The notes under the pieces were generated by a model, which did not search any database, was not told the origin of the DNA, and worked only from the letters and a program-made list of their open reading frames with translations. From assembly GCA_011772275.1 (NCBI GenBank), contig WVZU01000301.1, forward strand, positions 1-14,959: a stretch of 14,959 nucleotides of DNA, written 5' to 3'. A program made the translations under genes and the position numbers. Positions 1 to 6,361 of this stretch are shown piece by piece. The stretch's first letter is position 1. Every line of letters starts with the position of its first letter. The stretch comes from Planctomycetales bacterium (GTDB lineage: Bacteria > Planctomycetota > Planctomycetia > Pirellulales > UBA7805).

Positions 1-4
1 CGGA

Positions 5-550
5 TCAGCTGCCCGCTCGCACCCCTTCCAACAGCTGCTCGATCACCGGCCTGTCGGCCGGGCCGGAACCCACATGGTGGAGGCGGACGATCCCGGCGGG
101 GTCGATCAAGACATCGCCGCCCAACTGCTGCGGGTCTCCGGAGGGCCGCCGCGGCATGCGGCCGCGGGCCATCAATCGGGCGTAGGCGCCCCACGAGGCC
201 GGCCCCAGGATCTGCCGCCAGTCACCGGCCTCCATCCCGTAGGCGTGATACAGGCTGCGATCTTCATCGATCAGCATGGGCCAGGGCAGTTCGGTGTCCC
301 GGACATAACGCACCGCGTGCTGCCGGCTTTCAAAGGTGACCACCAACACGGCCAAACCCAGCGCCTCCATCCGATCGGCCGACTGTCGCAACTGCGACAC
401 GTGCTCGCGGCACGGCAGTCACATCAAGTGCCGGTGGAAGACCATCAACAGCCAGCGACCGGCGTAATCCTCCAGCCGGTGCACGTGCCCCTGCGTGTCG
501 GGCAATTCAAAAGAAACAGCGGTTTTGCCAACTCGATCAGCCATGGTCAT
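5..550 (-). CDS. SelU/PRXL2-like (AhpC-TSA_2) thioredoxin-fold selenoprotein with in-frame UGA
   Basis: Reading down the minus strand from ATG at 550 (second in-frame ATG at 544), the frame gives a typical peroxiredoxin-type N-terminus (VGKTAVSFELPDTQGHVHRL, then the strand ending MVFHRHLM). It meets TGA at 421-419 and continues in the same frame as LPCREHVSQLRQ to a TGA stop at 7-5. With the TGA read as selenocysteine the protein is about 181 aa with U44-L-P-C47, a UxxC motif followed by RE as in the PRXL2/SelU family. The C-terminal QLGGDVLIDPAGIVRLHH resembles the family's QLGG-FV-P-G-V segment. Homology on both sides of the TGA without a frame change argues for recoding. Members are thiol/selenol oxidoreductases, probably cytosolic. 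The gene is divergent from the ABC transporter gene, with only 22 bp between starts. No clear Shine-Dalgarno is visible. Alternatives are a Cys-to-stop mutation or a sequencing error; a GTG at 400 would give a form lacking the active site. Confidence 0.75.
384..399 (-). promoter_or_regulatory. Candidate bacterial SECIS hairpin
   Basis: On the coding (minus) strand, TGTCGC (399-394) pairs perfectly with GCGACA (389-384) around the loop AGTT. The loop begins 25 nt after the in-frame TGA at 421-419. Known bacterial SECIS elements sit immediately 3' of the UGA inside the coding region, with the apical loop roughly 16-37 nt away and a G among the first two loop bases; this hairpin satisfies all of that. 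The stem is short (6 bp) and I see no bulged U. A 16-nt inverted repeat can also arise by chance, so this supports the selenoprotein reading but does not prove it. Confidence 0.55.
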
Positions 551-572
551 CCATGTTAGCATAAGGGGGATC

Positions 573-1316
573 ATGTTCGAACTGATTGATATTAGCAAAC
601 GTTACGGGAACAAACAGGCCCTGCAGCGGACCAGCCTTCGCTTGGCCAGTGGAACCACCTATGCCGTGGTGGGCCCCAGTGGCTGCGGTAAGTCGACTTT
701 GCTGCGGCTGATGATCGGGCTGATTCCCCCCGACACCGGGAGGATTCTCTTTGAGCAGGCGCCCCTGGCCGGGGTCGAGCTGAACAGGCAACGTCAAAAA
801 ATCGGCTACGTCATCCAGGAGGGAGGCTTGTTTCCTCATTTGACCGCCCGTGGGAACGTGACGCTGATGTCCGATTACCTGGGCTGGGGGGCGGACCGTA
901 CCGCTCACCGCCTGAAAGAGGTGGCCGACCTGACCCAATTCCCGCCGGACGGCCTGCGGCGATACCCCTCCCAGCTGTCCGGCGGCCAACGCCAACGAGT
1001 CAGCTTGATGCGGGCGTTGATGCTGGATCCAGACGTCCTCCTGCTGGACGAACCGCTGGGCGCCTTGGACCCCCTGACCCGCTTCGACTTGCAGGCCGAA
1101 CTGCGGGACCTGTTTGCCAAATTGGGCAAGACGGTGGTGCTCGTCACGCACGACCTGGGCGAAGCGGCCTACCTGGGCGATTCGCTGCTCCTGCTGCGGA
1201 ACGGACAGATCGTCCAGCAGGGTTCGATCCGCGAATGGATCCAGCAACCGGCCGACCCGTTTGTGACCAGTTTCCTTCATGCCCACCGTTCGCCCCTGGA
1301 AGGCTTGGGATCATGA
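573..1316 (+). CDS. ABC transporter ATPase, OpuC/ProV family (possible EgtV)
   Basis: A 247-aa ATP-binding subunit of an osmoprotectant-type importer. Visible motifs are Walker A GPSGCGKST (34-42), Q-loop VIQEGG (80-85), signature LSGGQRQR (135-142), Walker B VLLLDEP (155-161), D-loop ALD and H-loop THD (192-194). The start at 573 is chosen because it has a purine-rich AAGGGGGA just upstream and begins directly at the usual first beta strand (FELIDISKRYG). The longer ORF from 495 would overlap the divergent gene. It lacks the C-terminal tandem CBS domains of the osmosensing OpuCA/OpuAA ATPases. It overlaps the next gene by ATGA, so the two are translationally coupled. Quaternary-amine importers and the ergothioneine importer EgtUV share this ATPase type. 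The egtD/egtB neighbours favour ergothioneine, but sequence alone does not settle the substrate. Confidence 0.88.
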   Translation: MFELIDISKRYGNKQALQRTSLRLASGTTYAVVGPSGCGKSTLLRLMIGLIPPDTGRILFEQAPLAGVELNRQRQKIGYVIQEGGLFPHLTARGNVTLMSDYLGWGADRTAHRLKEVADLTQFPPDGLRRYPSQLSGGQRQRVSLMRALMLDPDVLLLDEPLGALDPLTRFDLQAELRDLFAKLGKTVVLVTHDLGEAAYLGDSLLLLRNGQIVQQGSIREWIQQPADPFVTSFLHAHRSPLEGLGS

Positions 1317-2842
1317 GCATACGTGGAGTGATTGTTGGGGTGGGATTCCTGTTGCTGGCCTGCCTGCCGCTCTCCTGCCGGCCCCCAGTCGAGATCGTGA
1401 TCGGATCCAAAAAATTCACCGAATCGGTCGTGCTGGGAGAAATCATCGCCCAGCTGGCTCAATCCTCCAGCGACGCGGTCCAGCACCATCGTGAACTGGG
1501 GGGCACGCGGCTGCTGTTCAATGCCCTGCGCCATGGCGACATTGATATCTACCCGGAATACACCGGCACGATCGCTCAGGAAATACTGGCCGGAAAACGA
1601 CTACCGGACGATCAGGCCATCCACGCCGCTCTGCAGCCGCTGGGTATCCGCATCAGCCAGCCGCTGGGGTTCAACAATACCTATGCCCTCGCGATGCAAA
1701 AGGAAACGGCTCAGCGGCTGGGAATCACGACGATCTCGGATCTGACCGCCCACCCCCAGCTCCGTTTCCGGTTCAGCCATGAATTTATCGATCGCGCGGA
1801 CGGCTGGCCTGGCCTCCGTCAGCGTTACGGACTTCCCCAACGGGAGGTGAAGGGCATGGATCACGATCTGGCGTACCGGCAGCTGTCCGCCGGCACGATT
1901 GACGTCATCGACGCGTATACGACCGACGCCAAAATTTCGTTTTACGACCTGCAGCTGCTGCAGGACGACCGCCAACACTTTCCGCGCTACGATGCGGTGC
2001 TGCTGTACCGGACCGACCTGGCCGATCGTCAGCCGGCATTCGTCGCCTCGTTTGGCAAACTGACAGGTCACATCCACGAAGAGGCGATTCGTTCACTGAA
2101 TGCCCGCACCGAACTGGGTGGCGAAACGGAAACCCAGGTCGCCGCCGACTTTCTGAAGACGACCTGGGGGCTGGTGACGGAAGCACCGCCAGATTCCGTC
2201 GCCGCGCGGATCGGCCGTCACACGGCAGAACACCTGGACCTGGTCCGCCAATCGCTAATCCCTGCGATCCTGGTTGCCATCCCGCTGGGCATCTGGGCCG
2301 CCGTCAAGCCGGCGGCCGGCCAGGTCATCCTGTTCGCGGTCGGCGTCGTGCAAACCATTCCTGCCCTGGCACTCCTGGTGATGCTGATGACACCGGTAAA
2401 CCTGCTGGGCTTGCAAAGTGTGGGGGGCGGTTCGATCACCGCGATCGTGGCCCTGTTTCTCTACAGCCTGTTACCCATCGTCCGCAACACGGCGACGGGG
2501 TTGCGCGACATTTCACCGCCCGTCCGCGAATCGGCCATCGCGCTGGGATTGCCGGCCACCGCTCGCCTCCGGCTGATCGAACTGCCCCTGGCCTCGCCGA
2601 CCATCCTGGCCGGCGTCAAAACGGCCGCCGTGATCAACATTGGTTTTGCCACACTGGGCGCATTGATCGGCGCCGGCGGTTACGGGCAGCCGATCCTATC
2701 CGGGATTCGCCTCCACAGCACCTCCCTGATCCTCCAGGGAGCTATCCCCGCCGCTCTGCTGGCCCTCCTGGCTCAGGGAGGATTCGAACTGGCCGAACGC
2801 TGGCTCATTCCCAAAGGTTTGCGACTGGACCAGCCCAGCTGA
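1313..2842 (+). CDS. Fused substrate-binding/permease protein of OpuC-type ABC importer (possible EgtU)
   Basis: 509 aa. A hydrophobic N-terminal signal (residues 4-21) carries lipobox-like LLAC (Cys17), with a second Cys at 22, so the N-terminus is probably exported and perhaps lipidated. Residues about 26-300 form an OpuAC-type binding domain with the hallmark IGSKKFTES (30-38) and YPEYTGT (80-86). From about 312 to 490 comes a permease domain with about five hydrophobic segments. It contains an EAA-like coupling loop (ESAIALG near 406-412, then LIELPLASP), which contacts the ATPase. The start codon overlaps the ATPase stop. The family includes glycine betaine, choline and carnitine carriers and the ergothioneine importer EgtU. 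In the fused forms I know (BusAB/OpuABC, EgtU) the permease precedes the binding domain; here the order is reversed. The fusion is sure; the substrate is inferred only from the nearby egtD and egtB. Confidence 0.88.
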   Translation: MSIRGVIVGVGFLLLACLPLSCRPPVEIVIGSKKFTESVVLGEIIAQLAQSSSDAVQHHRELGGTRLLFNALRHGDIDIYPEYTGTIAQEILAGKRLPDDQAIHAALQPLGIRISQPLGFNNTYALAMQKETAQRLGITTISDLTAHPQLRFRFSHEFIDRADGWPGLRQRYGLPQREVKGMDHDLAYRQLSAGTIDVIDAYTTDAKISFYDLQLLQDDRQHFPRYDAVLLYRTDLADRQPAFVASFGKLTGHIHEEAIRSLNARTELGGETETQVAADFLKTTWGLVTEAPPDSVAARIGRHTAEHLDLVRQSLIPAILVAIPLGIWAAVKPAAGQVILFAVGVVQTIPALALLVMLMTPVNLLGLQSVGGGSITAIVALFLYSLLPIVRNTATGLRDISPPVRESAIALGLPATARLRLIELPLASPTILAGVKTAAVINIGFATLGALIGAGGYGQPILSGIRLHSTSLILQGAIPAALLALLAQGGFELAERWLIPKGLRLDQPS

Positions 2843-2922
2843 GGGGGTGGCCTGTTCGCGTCCGCCGCCGATACTAAAGTGATGAGGTCTAGCAATTTCT
2901 CGCTGCATGAGGAGAACAACCC

Positions 2923-3207
2923 ATGCCCAAGGCAGTTTGGAACGGTACCACGATCGCCCACAGCGACCGGACACAGGTCGTGGAAGGCAACCATTATTTC
3001 CCGGCCGACGCGGTCGACCCCCGGTACTTAAGCGCCAGCGACACTCAAAGTGTCTGCGGATGGAAAGGGACAGCCAGCTATTACCACGTGGTGGTCGACG
3101 GTCAAACGAATCCCGATGCGGCCTGGTATTACCCGGATCCCAAGCCCGAGGCGGCGGCGATCAAGGATCATGTCGCGTTTTGGAAGGGCGTCGAGCTTGT
3201 CAATTAA
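2923..3207 (+). CDS. DUF427 domain protein
   Basis: A 94-aa single-domain protein. It matches the DUF427 pattern along its length: WNG (6-8), IAHSD (11-15), VEGNHYFPADAV (20-31), LSASDTQSVCGWKG (36-49), YYHVVVDG (53-60), AAWYYPDPKPEAAAIKDHVAFW near the end. Most DUF427 proteins I recall have CPWKG; here the Pro is Gly (CGWKG). The function of the family is not established. The start is supported by GAGGAGAA about 7 nt upstream. It lies 80 bp after the transporter and about 250 bp before egtD on the same strand, so it may be transcribed with them. Nothing ties it directly to ergothioneine. Confidence 0.85.
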   Translation: MPKAVWNGTTIAHSDRTQVVEGNHYFPADAVDPRYLSASDTQSVCGWKGTASYYHVVVDGQTNPDAAWYYPDPKPEAAAIKDHVAFWKGVELVN

Positions 3208-3309
3208 GACCAGCTCGAAACAGAATCTGATGAAGTTCGGATGAACTTCCGCTGGCCCACACTGGGAAATCACTCGTCAACCGGGTAAGATCCTGAAAAG
3301 GAAGGCGGG

Positions 3310-3329
3310 CCCGTGATCGAGCTCACGGG
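3310..3329. repeat. Perfect 7-bp inverted repeat in the egtD leader
   Basis: CCCGTGA (3310-3316) and TCACGGG (3323-3329) flank TCGAGC. The element lies in the 254-bp interval between the DUF427 gene and the chosen egtD start. No T-run follows, so it is not a standard terminator. It could be an operator or an RNA leader hairpin for egtD. Confidence 0.4.
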
Positions 3330-3461
3330 GTGCTGGACAGCGCGGCGACCGCGGCGGAACGGCCAGCCAAGGATCGGTGCCAGGGACCCGACAGCCCACA
3401 GCAGCCTTCCAGAGTGACGGCAGCCGCCGGAAGCGGTGCAGCAACGAAAGAGAGGCTTTTC

Positions 3462-4436
3462 GTGGACCAGGACACACCGTCGGTGGACCTGCTGGATTGC
3501 GCGCCGACCGTCAGCACGTTTTATGAAGAGATCGTGACAGGTCTGCGGCGGACTCCACCGCGACTGCCCTGCAAATACTTTTACGACCAGCGCGGTTCGC
3601 AGCTGTTTGACCAGATCTGCGAGCAGGACGAGTACTATCTGACAGACGCGGACCTGGAGATCATGCGGCGGTACGCGCCGCAGATGGCCGAGCAGATTGG
3701 GCCGGGCGTGATGTTGGTGGAATACGGCAGCGGCAGCAGCAGCAAAACACGGTTGCTGCTGGATCATCTGCAGGACGCTGTGGCCTACGTCCCGGTCGAT
3801 ATCTCGCGGGCTCACCTGCAGCAAACGGCCAACACCCTGTCGGCCGCTTATCGGCACATCGAAATCCTGCCCGTCTGCGCCGATTTCACGCAGCCCTTCG
3901 AACTACCCACCGCCAGCCAAAAACCGACGCACGCGGCCGTCTTCTTTCCCGGTTCGACCATCGGCAACTTTCCCCCAGACGAGGTGCGGCGATTACTGAA
4001 CCAAATCGCGACGCTCTGCGGCAGCGGGGGTGGACTGCTGATCGGCATCGATCTGAAAAAAGACGTCGCCACCCTGGAGGCCGCTTACAACGACCAGCAG
4101 GGCGTGACCGCCGAGTTCAATCTGAATCTGTTGGAGCGGATTAATCGTGAGCTGGAGGCTGATTTTCAGCCGGACCACTTTCGCCACGACGCCACCTACA
4201 ACGACGATCAGGGGCGGATCGAGATGTATCTGGTCAGCCAGCGAGCGCAGTCCGTGTCGATCGGCGAGGAAACGTTTGAATTTGACCAAGGCGACAGGAT
4301 CTGCACCGAATATTCTCATAAGTATACGGTCGCCGAGTTTGCAGAGATCGCGGCCGGGGTGGGATTGGCGCTGCGACGACAGTGGACCGATCGGCAAAAC
4401 CTGTTTGCCGTGCTGCACTTTGCCAGGATGAACTAA
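3462..4436 (+). CDS. egtD: L-histidine N-alpha-methyltransferase EgtD
   Basis: EgtD transfers three methyl groups from SAM to histidine, giving hercynine, the first step of ergothioneine synthesis. The frame is open from GTG at 3330, but GTG at 3462 is preferred. It follows GAAAGAGAGG with 6-nt spacing, and it gives 324 aa, the usual family length. It also places TEYSHKY with E283 and S285, next to the histidine-binding E282/S284 of the Mycobacterium enzyme. Other family marks: KYFYDQRGSQLF (38-49), EYYLT (57-61), SAM-binding EYGSGSSSKTR (87-97), PVDIS (111-115), FFPGSTIGNF (161-170) with N169 as the likely histidine-binding Asn. The enzyme is soluble and cytosolic. It is followed 51 bp later by egtB on the same strand, the classical pairing. 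The 44-codon extension upstream of 3462 is Ala/Gly-rich and probably leader. Confidence 0.95.
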   Translation: MDQDTPSVDLLDCAPTVSTFYEEIVTGLRRTPPRLPCKYFYDQRGSQLFDQICEQDEYYLTDADLEIMRRYAPQMAEQIGPGVMLVEYGSGSSSKTRLLLDHLQDAVAYVPVDISRAHLQQTANTLSAAYRHIEILPVCADFTQPFELPTASQKPTHAAVFFPGSTIGNFPPDEVRRLLNQIATLCGSGGGLLIGIDLKKDVATLEAAYNDQQGVTAEFNLNLLERINRELEADFQPDHFRHDATYNDDQGRIEMYLVSQRAQSVSIGEETFEFDQGDRICTEYSHKYTVAEFAEIAAGVGLALRRQWTDRQNLFAVLHFARMN

Positions 4437-4487
4437 AACCGACTGGTCCGATCAAGCGAGCGGGGATTCAGCGAGCGGGTTCAACCC

Positions 4488-5762
4488 ATGCACAGCACCA
4501 CACAACACACGCTGACCGCCGACTTGCAAACAGAATATCGCACAATCCGCCAGTTCACCCAGCAGCTGTGCCAGCCCCTGTCGCCGGAAGACTGCACGAT
4601 CCAGTCGATGCCGGATGTCAGTCCGACCCGCTGGCACCTGGCCCATACGACGTGGTTCTTCGAAACCTTTCTGCTGAGCCGGCAGTCTGATTACCGGGCG
4701 TTCGATCCCCACTACGAGTATCTGTTTAATTCGTACTACCACACCGTGGGAAAACAGTTTCCCCGACCGCAAAGAGGCCTGCTCTCGCGTCCCGGGCTGG
4801 ACGCAATCTGGGAGTACCGCCGTGATGTCGATCAGAAAATGGCAAAGCTGCTGGCCAGCGACAATGCGGCGGACCAGGAAGTACGTCGGATCGTCCAGCT
4901 GGGCCTGCAGCACGAACAGCAGCATCAGGAATTGATCCTGACGGACATCAAGCACGTGTTGTCCTGCAATCCGCTCTTTCCCGCTTACCACGCGGCAACC
5001 ACGCAAGCTGTGGCAACCGCTGTGGCAACCGACTGGCTGGACTTCGACGAGGGGCTGTATGAGATCGGCCACGCAGGCGACGATTTCGCGTTTGACAACG
5101 AAGGGCCCCGCCACCGCGTCTTTCTGGAATCCTTCCAGCTGGCTCACCATCCGGTGACCATCGGCCAATATCGGGAATTTATCGACGACGGCGGTTACCA
5201 GCGGCCCGAACTGTGGCTGTCGCTGGGCTGGCAAACCGTGTGCGACCACCGCTGGCAGGCACCCCTCTATTGGACAGATCGCGACGACCGCTGGCAGCAG
5301 TTCACGCTGTGCGGGTTGAGCGACCTGCGGGACGAGGACCCGGTCTGCCATGTCAGCTACTTCGAGGCGGATGCCTTCGCCCGCTGGGCCGGGGCTCGCC
5401 TGCCCACCGAAGCCGAATGGGAAGTCGCTGCGGCGGACCTGCCGATCGAGGGCAATTTCGCGGACAGGCTGGTCTTGCGTGGGGCCGCCATCCAGCCTGG
5501 GGCGCCCACGACAACAGACCAGGCACTGCAACGCCTGTTCGGTGACGTCTGGGAGTGGACCGCCAGCCCCTACACCCCCTACCCCGGCTACCAGGCACCC
5601 CAAGGCGCCTGGGGAGAATACAACGGCAAGTTCATGTGCAACCAATACGTCCTGCGGGGCGGTTCCTGCGCCACGTCCCAAACACACATCCGGCCCACCT
5701 ATCGCAACTTCTTTCCGCCCGAGGCCCGCTGGCAATTCAGCGGCGTCCGCCTGGCACGGTGA
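4488..5762 (+). CDS. egtB: Ergothioneine sulfoxide synthase EgtB
   Basis: EgtB is a non-heme iron enzyme that joins a thiol substrate to hercynine with O2. The N-terminal DinB-like domain shows WHLAHTTW (H53) and HEQQHQE (H142, H146), the three iron-binding histidines. From about residue 190 there is a formylglycine-generating-enzyme-like sulfatase domain: GLYEIGH, ARLPTEAEWE, GDVWEW (352-357), YNGKFM (378-383), LRGGS, ending FSGVRLAR. The length of 424 aa is normal. The loop FNSYYHTVG (80-88) carries a Tyr pair at 83-84, which I recall as typical of the Chloracidobacterium-type EgtB with a different active-site layout. With no egtA (gamma-glutamylcysteine ligase) and no egtC nearby, cysteine may be the sulfur donor. 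The C-S lyase EgtE is also not in the window. Confidence 0.94.
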   Translation: MHSTTQHTLTADLQTEYRTIRQFTQQLCQPLSPEDCTIQSMPDVSPTRWHLAHTTWFFETFLLSRQSDYRAFDPHYEYLFNSYYHTVGKQFPRPQRGLLSRPGLDAIWEYRRDVDQKMAKLLASDNAADQEVRRIVQLGLQHEQQHQELILTDIKHVLSCNPLFPAYHAATTQAVATAVATDWLDFDEGLYEIGHAGDDFAFDNEGPRHRVFLESFQLAHHPVTIGQYREFIDDGGYQRPELWLSLGWQTVCDHRWQAPLYWTDRDDRWQQFTLCGLSDLRDEDPVCHVSYFEADAFARWAGARLPTEAEWEVAAADLPIEGNFADRLVLRGAAIQPGAPTTTDQALQRLFGDVWEWTASPYTPYPGYQAPQGAWGEYNGKFMCNQYVLRGGSCATSQTHIRPTYRNFFPPEARWQFSGVRLAR

Positions 5763-5833
5763 ACAGGCCCCTGCTGGGTTACGATGGAATTTCCGGGTGA
5801 CGCCGCCCACAAGGGTCAGCCTCCCTACGAGCC

Positions 5834-5857
5834 GCTGGTCGGCGGTCCGCGGCCAGC
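5834..5857 (+). terminator. GC-rich hairpin downstream of egtB
   Basis: GCTGGTCG (5834-5841) pairs with CGGCCAGC (5850-5857), 8 bp with one G-T wobble, around an 8-nt loop. It lies about 70 nt after the egtB stop and is followed by an A-rich triplet but no T-run. It could end the egt transcript; it could equally be a chance GC-rich repeat. Confidence 0.3.
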
Positions 5858-5929
5858 AAACCCCAGCCCGCTGCGCCCGTGGTGAGAACAAAATTCATGG
5901 TATATATTGCGAAAATTGGCAACGCCTGA

Positions 5930-6184
5930 ACCTTCACCATCTGCTACAAATCGCAGCTGAAGCAGATCCAGGTCGGCAGCATGACGCGAAGTGATGTGCG
6001 CAAGATCTTTGGTGCGCCGCACATTGAGCTCTACTCTTCGAAGCATTTGCTTTGCCATGGTTGGTATTACTTCACGGTCGCGACGCCTCGCGACAAAGAG
6101 ACGGTGCTGAAAGTGCTCTACAACGCCGCCGGCAAGGTGAAGACAGTTGAAGTGGACCATCACTTCGAGGGGGCGCAGGAGGGC
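5930..6184 (+). pseudogene. BamE/SmpA-like fragment, 5' end missing or broken
   Basis: The frame encodes QIQVGSMTRSDVRKIFGAP, then WYYFT, then VLKVLYNAAGKVKTVEV. This follows the small BamE/SmpA (OmlA) domain pattern: a GMT-x3-V-x4-G-P helix, then Trp/Tyr-containing strands, then a GKV strand. An ATG exists only at 5981, in the middle of the GMT motif, and an in-frame TGA stands at 5927-5929 just upstream. No signal peptide or lipobox precedes the domain, and no stop follows it before the next gene. I read it as a decayed fragment. It could also be a short intact protein starting at 5981, or an N-terminal part fused to the following ORF, whose frame it shares. The surrounding sequence is visibly richer in A/T than the flanking operons. 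Confidence 0.35.
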
Positions 6185-6361
6185 AATAATCGCGACCTGC
6201 ATGCATCGTCTTGTTTTTCTGACTTTTTCCTAAATTCATTTGGGCGCGCAACCGGTTCTTGCGTTCTGGCCTACGAGGGCTTCCGCTGTAGGTGTGCCCA
6301 ATTGCCGAAAAGCGTAATGAAAACCGTAACTGCGTCGCTGGCGCAAGGAGCAGTGAAAACG

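Noticed and set aside
495..572. N-terminal extension of the ABC ATPase
   Set aside because: It is antisense to the selenoprotein start, has no SD, and the ATPase fold begins right at the ATG at 573.
3462..5762. Selenoneine rather than ergothioneine pathway
   Set aside because: Considered because of the selenoprotein nearby. The egtD-egtB pair is standard, and neither a SelD-like SenC nor a SenB-sized transferase is adjacent; the GT4 genes belong to a separate operon with gpgS.
5927..5929. Second in-frame TGA, before the BamE-like segment, as another selenocysteine codon
   Set aside because: No redox motif surrounds it and no family with Cys there is recognised. A 7-bp inverted repeat follows (5939-5967), but its loop is 15 nt and begins AC, without the early G. 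Decay of a broken gene explains it better.
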